Assembly: GCF_004122095.1 (NCBI RefSeq)
Contig: NZ_SAWZ01000002.1
Location: 496,001-560,000 of the forward strand
Source of the DNA: Pseudoxanthomonas composti
GTDB taxonomy: Bacteria; Pseudomonadota; Gammaproteobacteria; Xanthomonadales; Xanthomonadaceae
Length of the DNA stretch: 64,000 nt
Direction: 5' to 3'
A program made the translations under genes and the position numbers. Shown here one piece after another: positions 8,581 to 16,898 of the stretch. The notes under the pieces were generated by a model. It was not told the DNA's origin and searched no databases. It saw only the letters and a list, made by a program, of their open reading frames with translations. Positions within the stretch are counted from its first letter, which is position 1. Every line of letters starts with the position of its first letter.

Positions 8581-9090
8581 ATGTCCTTTTCATGTGGATT
8601 GCCTTGTACCCGCATGGCGCCCGCCGCCCTGGTCGTGGCGCTGCTTGCGAGCGCCTGCGGCCGGGTGCCGCAGGACGCGGGCGGGACCCTGGCGCAGGTC
8701 GAGCGTGGGGTGATGCGCGTTGGAGTCATGCACGACCCGCCGTACGTGGTGCTGCAGGAGGGCCGGCCACCGAGCGGGCCGGAATGCGACCTGGTCATGG
8801 CCCTGGCCCAGGCCCGCCATACGCGGGTGGAGTGGGTCCGCGGCGGCCAGGCGGGGCTGCTTCGGCAGGTGGGCGCCCTGCAGCTGGATCTGGTGGTGGG
8901 CGCTTACCACGCCGTTCCGCCCGGCCAGCCGTCGGTGGCCTGGTCCCGCGAGTACCGCCTGAATCGCCGTGCGGGCACGGCGCGGCGTCAGTTGGCGCTG
9001 CCGCCGGGCGAGCATGCCTGGCAGCTGGCCGTCGACGGCTTCCTGTTCGCGCGCAGTCGACCGGAGCTGCGCAGGACTGGCGTGCTGTAA
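8581..9090 (+). CDS. single-lobe solute-binding-like lipoprotein
   Basis: A 169-residue exported protein with a lipobox-like LLASACG. It matches the first lobe of family-3 amino-acid binding proteins: VMRVGVMHDPPYVVLQEG, GPECDLVMALAQA and LDLVVGAYHAV, ending AWSREYRLN. The sequence then jumps straight to what looks like the family's C-terminal helix (LPPGEHAWQLAVDGFLFARS). The roughly 100 residues forming lobe II are missing. It cannot close on a ligand like a normal binding protein, so it may be a relic or a repurposed domain. ATG 8581 is chosen over GTG 8572; ATG 8614 is another option. Confidence 0.65.
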   Translation: MSFSCGLPCTRMAPAALVVALLASACGRVPQDAGGTLAQVERGVMRVGVMHDPPYVVLQEGRPPSGPECDLVMALAQARHTRVEWVRGGQAGLLRQVGALQLDLVVGAYHAVPPGQPSVAWSREYRLNRRAGTARRQLALPPGEHAWQLAVDGFLFARSRPELRRTGVL

Positions 9091-9215
9091 GTCGGCCAGG
9101 TGTGCGGCCGTCCGCGCCGTCGGCAAGGATTCCTACATGGCGACGGCCGGTCGGCCGAGTGGCTGGCGTGCCGGGGCCTGGCATGGTGAAGCGGTGAAGA
9201 CAGCGAGGGCAGGGA

Positions 9216-9629
9216 ATGCCGACTCCGAAGGTGGGACGTTTGGTCCTGATGTGGCTGGCTTGCGCGGCCATCGCCAGTGCGCATGCGCAGCACGTGTATC
9301 GCTGCCACAGCGCCGATGCCGTCAGCTATCAGTCGCAACCTTGTCCGCCGGGCACGGCAAGCCGGCGCTGGGATTATGTGCCAGGTCCGCCGACGTCACC
9401 GGCGCTGCAGGCGCGCCTGGACGCAATCGGTCGCGAGCTGATCCAGCGCAACCGGCCCATCGTGCCGACCACCAGGCGCCGGGCACGCGGTGAGCGCCGC
9501 CCGCCGCGCGCCGATGCCTGCGCCCGCGCGCGTCACCGGCAGCAGGCCACGCTCGAGCGCTTGAAGCTCAAACGCACCCACGACCAGTTGCGGCGCCTGG
9601 ATGACGAGGTCACCCGCCATTGCCGCTGA
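9216..9629 (+). CDS. exported DUF4124-type small protein (copy 1)
   Basis: A 137-residue exported protein. After the signal peptide (LVLMWLACAAIASAHA) comes a DUF4124-like segment QHVYRCHSADAVSYQSQPCP, then a proline/arginine-rich linker and a conserved tail RTHDQLRRLDDEVTRHCR. A second gene at 56587-56979 has the same order of elements and a closely similar tail, so the two are paralogues. Function is unknown; cysteines pair within the N-terminal and C-terminal segments, suggesting a disulfide-stabilised periplasmic protein. Confidence 0.78.
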   Translation: MPTPKVGRLVLMWLACAAIASAHAQHVYRCHSADAVSYQSQPCPPGTASRRWDYVPGPPTSPALQARLDAIGRELIQRNRPIVPTTRRRARGERRPPRADACARARHRQQATLERLKLKRTHDQLRRLDDEVTRHCR

Positions 9630-9637
9630 AGCCGGGG

Positions 9638-10336
9638 TCAGGGCAACCCGTCCACGCCCAGCCCATCGGCGTGCACATGCACGGTCAGGGCGCGGTAGTC
9701 GGGGATGAGGGTGTGCGGCGTTTGCATCGGCTGGGCATGGGTGGCGCTGATCACCACCAGCCGGCTGCCGGCGGCTTCGGCCGCGCCGATGCCTGCGGCG
9801 GCATCCTCGAAGATCAGGCATTGCGCCAGGTCCACGCCCAGGCGGCTGGCGGCGAGCCGGTAACCGCTGGGATCGGGTTTGCCGTGCTCGACATCGTCGG
9901 CGCTGATGAGCGTTTCCGGCACGTCCAGGCCCGCGGCCTGCAAGCGCCGCCGCGCCAGTTCGGCCGGCGCGGAGGTCACGATGGCCCAGCGCGAGGCGGG
10001 CAGGGCACGCAGGAACGCCGGCGCGCCGGCGATCGGCCGCACCCCCTCCAGATCGATGAGTTCCTCGCGGGTGACCCAGTCGGCCTCTTCCGCCGGATCC
10101 ACGCCCGGGAGCTGCAGGCGACGGATGGTGTCGATGGCACGTGCACCATGGATGGTGGGCACGAAACGCGCCGCATCCAGCCCGTGCCGCTGCGCCCAGC
10201 GGGTCCAGACGCGCTCGGCTGCGGCGATGGAGGTGAGCAGGGTGCCATCCATGTCGAACAGGAAGGCCTGGTAAGTCTTGCGTGGAAGGCTCAAGCGGTG
10301 CACTCGCGCAGGGGGTGGGGCATTGCAACAGAGCAT
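9638..10336 (-). CDS. HAD-superfamily sugar-phosphatase-like hydrolase
   Basis: HAD subfamily IA phosphatase of about 220-232 residues. Motif I is FLFDMDGTLL, motif II VTSAPA, motif III KPDPSGY with the preceding lysine, and motif IV IFEDAAAGIGAAEAAG, which is the pattern of beta-phosphoglucomutase/sugar-phosphatase-like enzymes (YfbT/GPP type). Substrate is not determined. The ATG at 10336 gives a 25-residue lead; a GTG at 10303 would start closer to the first strand, and neither has a good ribosome site. It converges with the DUF4124-type gene, with only 8 bases between them. Confidence 0.86.
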   Translation of the reverse strand: MLCCNAPPPARVHRLSLPRKTYQAFLFDMDGTLLTSIAAAERVWTRWAQRHGLDAARFVPTIHGARAIDTIRRLQLPGVDPAEEADWVTREELIDLEGVRPIAGAPAFLRALPASRWAIVTSAPAELARRRLQAAGLDVPETLISADDVEHGKPDPSGYRLAASRLGVDLAQCLIFEDAAAGIGAAEAAGSRLVVISATHAQPMQTPHTLIPDYRALTVHVHADGLGVDGLP

Positions 10337-10510
10337 GGTCACCAGGCCAAGCCTGCGAGGCCGCGCGGTGCGTGCGCGGGTCGATGTCGCAAGTGTGATC
10401 CGGCACGCAAGCGGCGACTTGGCCCCAGGATCGCCGCAGGATGCCGTCAAGAAACCCGACGCCCGGCCGTTACCGTGACGAGCGCTCCGCGCCCCCCGTT
10501 TCGAGAAACC

Positions 10511-11746
10511 ATGCTGGTCACCATCGCCTTCATCGTGATTGCCGTCGTCGCTGGGCTGGTGTGGTTGGTCACGCTGGAGAGTTCGGCGCGTCGCGGTTAC
10601 CACCAGGCCAAGGTCGACGAGCTGGACCTGGCCTCGGCGCAGCGCGGTTATGCGCAGGCACGCCAGGACTGGCTGTCCGCTGCGCATGACCCGGCCCTGG
10701 GCGCCAGCCTGCGCCGTGACCTGCTGGAGCGCGCGGTGTTCCTGCAGGACCGCATCGACCAGTTGCAGGGGCGCGCGCACGGGCCGGCCGCGCGCGATAC
10801 TCGTCGCCAGGCGCTGATGGCCGAGGCCGCAGTGCTGCAGCCGGCCACGCCGGACAGGAAAGCGGCCTACCGGCAGGAACCCAAGGCGCCAGCCCCGGCC
10901 GCCGCGCTGGACCAGGTGCCCAAGCCTGCGGCGGTTGCGCCAGCGCAGCCCAGTTCCGCACCGCAGGCACAGCAGGCACAGCAGGCACAGCAGGCGCCCA
11001 GCTTGTCGGTCATGGAGCTGGCAATGGGCGAAGGAGGCGGGGGCATCGAGGCCGAGGCGGAGCAGGCGCCGCTGCCGGAGCGCTATTTCATCGCGCTGCG
11101 ATCGGCCGAGGTGCGCCACAGCGCCGAGAAAGCCGAGCGCGAGGCGCAGGAGAAGCCACTGAATGTGCTGGAAGGCCTGCTGCCGGTGCTGCGCGCGCAG
11201 ATCCGTTCGGACTACCGACTGGGCGGACGGGCGGATGCGCCGTACATCGCCGGGCAGGTTGCGCGCCTGGCGATCCTGTCCGACTGCGTGGACAAGGCCT
11301 ACCACCGCCCGAACGGCCGCAAGAACCGCACCGAGCACTATGGCCGGATGATGGCCGAGCTGTTCGCCAATGGGCCGGACTTCGGCATCGACGACCTGCT
11401 GCGCAATCCGGAGCCGACCGACATCTTGACCTGGCCGCTGGCCGAATCGGGCGAGCCGCCGATGCTGTCCTTCGAGGCCTGGCGCGAGCAGTTCCGGTTG
11501 GCGGCGGAAGAGCTGCTCATGGCTCTGCCGTCGGACAGCGAGGTCAGTCGCCAGGCCGAGCCCAGCGACCTGGCGCCGCTGCGGCAGGCATTCGGCGCTG
11601 GACTGGATCCGGCGCAGGAGGGGCGCGTGTTCGCGATGCGGCAGGTGCATCAGGGTGTGGTGCAGGCCTTCGCGCGCGTTGAACCCGAGGCGCGGCCGGT
11701 GGTTCGAGGCTTCGCGCCTTGCGCGGGTACACCGACCGTAGGTTGA
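10511..11746 (+). CDS. membrane-anchored protein with Q/A repeat linker, unknown
   Basis: A 411-residue protein of unrecognised family. An N-terminal transmembrane anchor (MLVTIAFIVIAVVAGLVWLV) is followed by a charged helical segment, then a low-complexity alanine/proline/glutamine linker that contains three copies of a 9-base unit encoding QAQ (about 10966-10998), and a folded-looking C-terminal half (LNVLEGLLPVLRAQIRSDYR, LAILSDCVDKAYHRPNGR). The topology is probably one membrane pass with a periplasmic or cytoplasmic C-terminal domain. Neighbours give no clue: a divergent HAD phosphatase and a GST remnant. Confidence 0.7.
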   Translation: MLVTIAFIVIAVVAGLVWLVTLESSARRGYHQAKVDELDLASAQRGYAQARQDWLSAAHDPALGASLRRDLLERAVFLQDRIDQLQGRAHGPAARDTRRQALMAEAAVLQPATPDRKAAYRQEPKAPAPAAALDQVPKPAAVAPAQPSSAPQAQQAQQAQQAPSLSVMELAMGEGGGGIEAEAEQAPLPERYFIALRSAEVRHSAEKAEREAQEKPLNVLEGLLPVLRAQIRSDYRLGGRADAPYIAGQVARLAILSDCVDKAYHRPNGRKNRTEHYGRMMAELFANGPDFGIDDLLRNPEPTDILTWPLAESGEPPMLSFEAWREQFRLAAEELLMALPSDSEVSRQAEPSDLAPLRQAFGAGLDPAQEGRVFAMRQVHQGVVQAFARVEPEARPVVRGFAPCAGTPTVG

Positions 11747-11889
11747 TGTACGGCTTGGGAGCTCGCGGGGTTGGAGGGCTCGTGTGGCGAAGGTCATTGC
11801 GATCCGGGCCATTGTGCGAGCGGTGATTTCGGAACCGCTCCCACAACGACCCCCCTGGCGACTCCCACAACGACTTCCTACAGGACACC

Positions 11890-12078
11890 CTGAGCCGGCA
11901 GGACTATCTGATGGGTGCCGCTTTTAGTGTGGTCGATGCCTACCTGTTCACTGTACTGGGGTGGTGTAAGTTCTTCTCTATCGACCTAGATCGCTGGCCC
12001 GCTCTGTTGGACTACGTGAAGCGGGTCGGTGCTCGGCCTGCAGTGCAGGCGGCCTTACGCGCCGAAGCGATGCAGTAG
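11890..12078 (+). pseudogene. glutathione S-transferase C-terminal remnant
   Basis: Sixty-two in-frame codons ending in TAG read as the C-terminal end of a GstA-type glutathione S-transferase: DYLMGAAFSVVDAYLFTVLG, FFSIDLDRWPALLDYVKRV and ARPAVQAALRAEAMQ, the usual terminus of the family. The N-terminal thioredoxin-like domain and most of the helical domain are absent. The preceding 120 bases consist of short GC-rich repeats of the intergenic type (CTCCCACAACGAC twice), which suggests a repeat-mediated deletion. No start codon or ribosome site serves the fragment. Confidence 0.8.
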
Positions 12079-12195
12079 TGACGAGTGGCAGACCTAGGAC
12101 CGGGGGCACGCCGGGAGAGGCCTCGCATTCCAGCTGTCATCCTGGCAATTTCGTACCGACAGCCCTTTTACGCGGGTGCCAAATAGGAGTCGTCC

Positions 12196-12546
12196 ATGCA
12201 GATCACGCGCATCGTACCGAACATCGCCACCGAGCAACTGGCCGCCGCCAAGGCCTTCTACGGCGAGTTGCTGGGGCTGACGCTGGCGATGGATCATGGT
12301 TGGCTCCTGACCTTCGTCGGCGCGGGCCAGACCAGTCCCCAGGTCAGTTTCGCGGTGGAGGGTGGCTCGGGCACGCCGGTGCCGGAGCTGTCGCTGGAAG
12401 TCGATGACCTGGACGAGGTCTTGCGGCGGCTGGAGCGGGCGGGCTATGCGCCGGAGTACGGTCCGGTGACCGAGCCCTGGGGCGTACGCCGCTTCTTCGT
12501 GCGCGATCCTGGCGGGCGGCTGTTGAATTTCCTGGAGCATGCCTGA
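12196..12546 (+). CDS. VOC-family (glyoxalase/dioxygenase fold) protein
   Basis: A 116-residue vicinal-oxygen-chelate protein made of two beta-alpha-beta-beta-beta units: ATEQLAAAKAFYGELLGLTL in the first, PVPELSLEVDDLDEVLRRLE and FFVRDPGGRLLNFLEHA in the second. The GGAGTCGTCC upstream gives a good ribosome site. Members range from bleomycin-binding proteins to lyases and no specific function can be given; the terminal FVRDPGGRLLNFLEH holds the usual C-terminal metal-binding Glu. Confidence 0.85.
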   Translation: MQITRIVPNIATEQLAAAKAFYGELLGLTLAMDHGWLLTFVGAGQTSPQVSFAVEGGSGTPVPELSLEVDDLDEVLRRLERAGYAPEYGPVTEPWGVRRFFVRDPGGRLLNFLEHA

Positions 12547-12548
12547 AG

Positions 12549-12760
12549 CGCAGCCTTTTCCACGGGTGACTGCGTGGCGCAGGCGCACCCTCACCCCAAC
12601 CCTCTCCCGAGGGGAGAGGGAGTTATCCGAGCAGGCGTTCATCTCCAGCGGAGCCGTAGCGTGGAAAACGGCGCGGCCTTTTCCACTGGGGACTTCGTCG
12701 CGCGGGGCGCCCTCACCCAGGCCTCCCCAAGAGGAGAAGGCTATGCGAGCAGGCATTCAT
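12549..12760. repeat. diverged tandem pair of ~90-bp intergenic repeats
   Basis: Two diverged copies of one unit lie at 12549-12642 and 12672-12760. Each starts with CGCRGCCTTTTCCAC, continues with a CCCTCACCC tract and a CTCTCCC/GGGAGAGG-type hairpin, and ends with GAGCAGGCRTTCAT. The rest of the 12547-12878 gap holds no gene I can support. The hairpins may act as terminators for the VOC gene and the oppositely oriented GH27 gene. Confidence 0.7.
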
Positions 12761-12878
12761 TGACATCAGCACCTGCAAGATCGCGATCGGCCGTCGTGCC
12801 CCTTCTTCCGACTGCGCTCGCAGGTTGCGTTCGCGACACACAGGTCGAGACCAGATCGGCGCAGGCACAGGCGCCGGA

Positions 12879-14720
12879 TCAACGCAGCTGCGCATCGCCC
12901 CAGACGATGGCGGGGGGCAGCGCGGCCTTCGCTTGCGGTGAGGCGATGGCGACCAGTTCCAGTACGTCGATTCCGTCCACGGGCACGGTCACCGGCACGG
13001 CTTGCGCATCGCCCGCACCCGCGGTCACTTCCTGCAGCAACCGGCCATCGCCGTAGACGCGGAACACCACCCCTGCATCGCGCCGGGCGCCGTCCTGCAG
13101 GCCGACGCGCGTGCTGAACTGCCTGAAGTCCTTGCCCAGGCGGACCTCGAAACGCGAGTTGGCCAAGGCGCCCAGGCCGTAGGGAATCGACTGGCCTGCG
13201 ATGCGCAGCGGCACGCCGGAGGGCGACAGATCCGCACGCGGCACCAGGCCCGGGGTGGACTGGCGCGAGACTTCATCCGGCGCGCCATCGACGGCCACAT
13301 GGATGCGCCCGGTCATCTCGGTGAGCAGTTTCGCATCGCCTATCACCGGCGCGCCCGCGACCTTGAACATGGCCGCCTCATGCGGCGCCAGGCGCACCTG
13401 CAAGGCGCCGCGCTGGGTGGCAAGGGCTTGGTGCTTCCACACATCGCGCGCCTGGTAGGGGGCACCGTCGGCCAGCTTGAGCTGGGCCGGCGTGACTTGC
13501 GCGGAAGTGGCGGTGTCGCCGCGATTGAACAGCACCACGGCGCGCTCGCCGCTGGCGGCCAGCGGCTTGACCAGCACCTGCAGATCACCCTGATTCACGA
13601 CCACGCTGGCCTGGTTGCCGGCGGGATCCTGGTTGATGGCGATGACCTCGGGGTTGGACAGCAGTTCGATCAGCGAGGCCGGGGCCTGGGTCAGGTCGAA
13701 GCCCATCAGCAGCGGCGCGCCCAGGACTGCCCACAGCGAGAAATGGCTGCGTGCGTTGACCAGGTGCCTGTCATCGAACTCGCCCAGGCCCACGGCCAGC
13801 ATGTCCGGGTCGTTCCAGCGCCCGGGGCCGGCGTAGAGCTCACGGCCCACGGTGGAATCCAGGTTGACCAGCATGCTGTCCCAGGTCGGTTCGATATCCG
13901 GGCTGGTGCGCCACAGGTGGCCGTGGCGGCCGCCCCAGTCGCGCACGCCGGCCTCGCCCCAGGGGCAGATCGCCAGCACGTAGTCCTCATCCGGGTTGAG
14001 CGCGGCCAGCAGCCGGCCCACGCGCGCGTACTGGGTTTCCACACCGGTGCGGTCGGTGGCGACCGGGTCGCGACGCACGATCAGCGGACGCACCGCCTGA
14101 TGGCCCGATTGCAGCACCGGTTCGCTGCCTTGGCCGAAGTCGGCCAGGCCGCAGGCGTCCACCTTCAGGTAGTCAAAGCCCCAGTCCTGGAACATCGTGC
14201 GCAGGTCGCCGGCCTCGAAGCCCTGCAGCCCGATCTCGCGCTCGGCGGCGGTGCCGATCGGCAGGTTGGGGCTGTGGCGGTCGAAGGCCTGCGAGCAGGC
14301 GTTGCGGCCGACATCGGTATACAGCCCGGCCTTGAAGCCCATTGCGTGGAGTTTGTCGGTCCAGGCGCGGAAGCTGGCAGCGCCGCCGTCGACGGTGGCG
14401 ATGGGGAACATGGACGTGCGGATCTGGATGCGGCCGTCCGCGCCGCGCTTGAGCCACCAGCCGTCGTCGATGTTGATGTAACGGTAGCCGGCCTGCTGCA
14501 GGCCGTGCTGCTCGATGAACTCGGCCACCGCCAGGATGCGCGCCTGGTCCACCTCGGTGCGGAACGCATTCCACGGGTTGAAGCCCATCGGCGGCGTGGC
14601 GGCGGCGCCATGGCCATAGACCGAGAAGTGAGCGCTGGGGCGTAGCGCTTCCGGCGTGGTGTCCTGCGCGCCAGCCGACAACGGCAGGCACATCAGGAGA
14701 GCGAGCAGCAGGGACTTCAT
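12879..14720 (-). CDS. GH27 alpha-galactosidase with NPCBM-type C-terminus
   Basis: A 613-residue exported glycosidase (signal MKSLLLALLMCLPLSAGA). It has the GH27 (clan GH-D) TIM barrel: TPPMGFNPWNAFRTEVDQAR near 42-61, YINIDDGWW at 81-89, the nucleophile Asp188 in YLKVDAC, and the acid/base Asp304 in RWNDPDML. Residues from about 480 on resemble an NPCBM (sugar-binding) module (ending VYGDGRLLQE and DGIDVLELVA). GH27 includes both alpha-galactosidases and alpha-N-acetylgalactosaminidases; the neighbourhood of amino-galactose genes leaves both open. It is the last gene of a minus-strand operon, 67 bases after the kinase. Confidence 0.93.
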   Translation of the reverse strand: MKSLLLALLMCLPLSAGAQDTTPEALRPSAHFSVYGHGAAATPPMGFNPWNAFRTEVDQARILAVAEFIEQHGLQQAGYRYINIDDGWWLKRGADGRIQIRTSMFPIATVDGGAASFRAWTDKLHAMGFKAGLYTDVGRNACSQAFDRHSPNLPIGTAAEREIGLQGFEAGDLRTMFQDWGFDYLKVDACGLADFGQGSEPVLQSGHQAVRPLIVRRDPVATDRTGVETQYARVGRLLAALNPDEDYVLAICPWGEAGVRDWGGRHGHLWRTSPDIEPTWDSMLVNLDSTVGRELYAGPGRWNDPDMLAVGLGEFDDRHLVNARSHFSLWAVLGAPLLMGFDLTQAPASLIELLSNPEVIAINQDPAGNQASVVVNQGDLQVLVKPLAASGERAVVLFNRGDTATSAQVTPAQLKLADGAPYQARDVWKHQALATQRGALQVRLAPHEAAMFKVAGAPVIGDAKLLTEMTGRIHVAVDGAPDEVSRQSTPGLVPRADLSPSGVPLRIAGQSIPYGLGALANSRFEVRLGKDFRQFSTRVGLQDGARRDAGVVFRVYGDGRLLQEVTAGAGDAQAVPVTVPVDGIDVLELVAIASPQAKAALPPAIVWGDAQLR

Positions 14721-14787
14721 GACGCGGTTCCTTGTGACCGCCGCGGCGGCCTGACGATGGGTGGAGCGCCTGGCCGCGCCTGCGATC

Positions 14788-15735
14788 TCAGGCGTGCGGC
14801 GCTGCGCCTGCCAGTCGCAGCGCGTACAGCGCCGCGCCGTAGTGCGGCGCATGGATGGGCGTGCGCAGTTCGAACGTCGGCGCAGCCTGGGCCAGGGCGG
14901 CCTTGAATGGCTGCATCAGCAGCTCACCGGCGCTGAAGGCCCCGCCCGAGTAGGACAGCGGCACCGTTTCGCCAGGTTCGAAGCCCAGGGCCACGCGCAA
15001 GGCCTCGGCGATTGCGGCCAGCTCACGCCCGGCGCGCTGGAAGATGTCGATGGCCACCGCATCGCCGGCCTGCGCGGCCTGCGCCACCAGCGGCGACAAG
15101 CGCGCCAGGTCGCCACGTCCGCCGCCTTGATCGCCATAGACGAAGGCGCAGATGTCCAGGTCGTCCTGCAGCTGGAAGTGCGCGCGGAAGATGCCGTGCA
15201 GGTCGCCGCGCGGCAGGCGTCCATCGCTCATGCGTGAGAAGGCGTTCAAGCCCTGCATGGCGATCCAGTAGGCAGAGCCTTCATCGGAGAACGCCTCGCC
15301 CCAGCCGCCGGCACGCGCCGCGGCGGGGCCGCGACGGCCGTAGCCCATCGAGCCGGTGCCGGCGATGATGTTGATGCCATCGGCGCAGTCCAGCGAGCCG
15401 GCCCAGCCGCACACCATGTCGTTGTCCACGGCAAAGCGAGCATGGCCGAGCACGGCCTGCGGAATCTGCCGCAGGCGCGCACTGGCGCGGCTGTCTTCGC
15501 CGTAGGCGGGCAGGCCGAAAAAGGCCTGGGCGATGCCGTCCGCGCTGCCACTGACCTGCGCCAGCACCTGGCCGATGCCCTCGGCCAGCACCCGGTGCAC
15601 GCCCTCCAGCCCGATCTGCGGGTGGTAGGTGGTGCCCAGCTGGGCCTCGGCGCGCAGCGCGCCGGTGCCATCGACCAGGGCGAAGCGCGTCTTGGTGCCG
15701 CCACCGTCGACGCCGAGGTAGAACGCTGCGCTCAT
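14788..15735 (-). CDS. BadF/BcrA-type amino-sugar kinase
   Basis: A 315-residue ASKHA-fold kinase of the BadF/BadG/BcrA group, which includes N-acetylglucosamine and glucosamine kinases. It shows the phosphate-1 motif YLGVDGGGTKTRFALVDGTG at the N-terminus, NIIAGTGSMGYG, the GGWGEAFSDEGSAYWIA active-site segment, and a late adenosine motif LSYSGGAFSAG. Its start overlaps the AgaS stop by four bases (ATGA), which supports phosphorylation of the sugar that AgaS then isomerises: N-acetylgalactosamine or galactosamine. Which of the two cannot be read from the sequence. Confidence 0.87.
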   Translation of the reverse strand: MSAAFYLGVDGGGTKTRFALVDGTGALRAEAQLGTTYHPQIGLEGVHRVLAEGIGQVLAQVSGSADGIAQAFFGLPAYGEDSRASARLRQIPQAVLGHARFAVDNDMVCGWAGSLDCADGINIIAGTGSMGYGRRGPAAARAGGWGEAFSDEGSAYWIAMQGLNAFSRMSDGRLPRGDLHGIFRAHFQLQDDLDICAFVYGDQGGGRGDLARLSPLVAQAAQAGDAVAIDIFQRAGRELAAIAEALRVALGFEPGETVPLSYSGGAFSAGELLMQPFKAALAQAAPTFELRTPIHAPHYGAALYALRLAGAAPHA

Positions 15736-16898
15736 GCGCTCAACGCGTACAGCTGCACGCCCTGGACCACGCGGTTGACCAGGCCCGACGGGTTGGGATT
15801 GTCCGGGGTCACGCCCATCGCCCGCGAGGTCAGGAAGGCGTAGACCTGGGCCACGGCGATGTAGGGCCACAGCAGGTCGACATCGTGCGCGCCGGCCAGT
15901 TCCGGCACGGCCAGGGTGTCCTCTTCCAGCCCGGGACGTGGCTGGGTGGTCACCTCGATCACCCGCGCGGCGCGGCCATCGCGGCGCAGCTCATCGAGCA
16001 GGTCATGGTCGTAGCGGCGGGTATAGGCATCGTTGGAGACGAACACCACCACCAGCGTGCCCTCGGTGACGAAGGTCTTGGGGCCGTGGCGGAAGCCCAG
16101 CGGCGAATCGAAGCAGGTCACCACCGCGCCATTGGTCAGCTCGCCCAGCTTGAGCGTGGCTTCCCGGGCCAGGCCCTGCAGCAGGCCGCTGCCCAGGTAG
16201 ACCACGCGCTCGTAGCGGGCGGCGGTCAATTCCTCCAGCAGCGGACGCGCCCGCACCAGCACGCGTTCGACCGCATCGCTGATCGCGCCGATGCGGCCAT
16301 CCAGCGCCCGCGCCGGCAGCAGCGCGGCCAGGGCGGCGTACATCATGCAGCTGAAGGAGGAGGTCATGGCGAAGCTGGTGTCGTGCGTGGCCTCGGGCAG
16401 CTGCACGGTCATGGCGCTGGCCACATCGGCGGTGGCCAGCTTGCCGCCGGCATTGCAGGTCACCACCAGGTGGCGCACGTCCTTGACCAGCTGCTCGGCG
16501 AGCTCGACCGCGGCGATGCTTTCCGGGCTGTTGCCCGAGCGCCCGAAGGACACCAGCAGCAGCGGCTGGTCCGCCTCCAGGTACAGCTGCGGGGCGCAGA
16601 CGATATCGGTGGTGGGCACCGCGTCCACGCGCGCGGCCAGGCTCCGGTCCAGCAGTGGCGCCAGGCACTGGCCGATGTAGGCCGAGGTGCCGGCGCCGGT
16701 GAGGATCACGCGCGCCAGCGGGTTGCTAGTCACCGGCCCGGCGAAGGCCTGCAGCTGCGCGTGCAGCCCTGCGACCAGCGCGTGGGTCTGCTCGAGCATG
16801 GCCGGCTGTTGGGCGATTTCGCGCGCGGTCCACAGCGCGCCGGTGGCTTCCAGCTCGGCTTCGGGAATTCCCAGGGAATCAGGCGTGGTCTTGGTCAT
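15732..16898 (-). CDS. agaS: AgaS-type galactosamine-6-phosphate isomerase
   Basis: A 388-residue protein with two SIS (sugar isomerase) domains, the length and layout of AgaS, which turns galactosamine-6-phosphate into tagatose-6-phosphate and ammonia. Visible motifs are VILTGAGTSAYIGQCLAPLL, LLVSFGRSGNSPES, the central FAMTSSFSCMMY, and GELTNGAVVTCFDSPLGFRH typical of the AgaS/GlmS-like second domain. The start is given at the ATG 16898; another ATG lies at 16907. Both fall inside the end of the KbaZ gene, so the two are translationally coupled. Confidence 0.92.
   Translation of the reverse strand: MTKTTPDSLGIPEAELEATGALWTAREIAQQPAMLEQTHALVAGLHAQLQAFAGPVTSNPLARVILTGAGTSAYIGQCLAPLLDRSLAARVDAVPTTDIVCAPQLYLEADQPLLLVSFGRSGNSPESIAAVELAEQLVKDVRHLVVTCNAGGKLATADVASAMTVQLPEATHDTSFAMTSSFSCMMYAALAALLPARALDGRIGAISDAVERVLVRARPLLEELTAARYERVVYLGSGLLQGLAREATLKLGELTNGAVVTCFDSPLGFRHGPKTFVTEGTLVVVFVSNDAYTRRYDHDLLDELRRDGRAARVIEVTTQPRPGLEEDTLAVPELAGAHDVDLLWPYIAVAQVYAFLTSRAMGVTPDNPNPSGLVNRVVQGVQLYALSA

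Noticed and set aside
10966..10998. Small CRISPR-like or satellite repeat
   Set aside because: It is a 9-base in-frame repeat encoding a glutamine/alanine linker within a coding gene.
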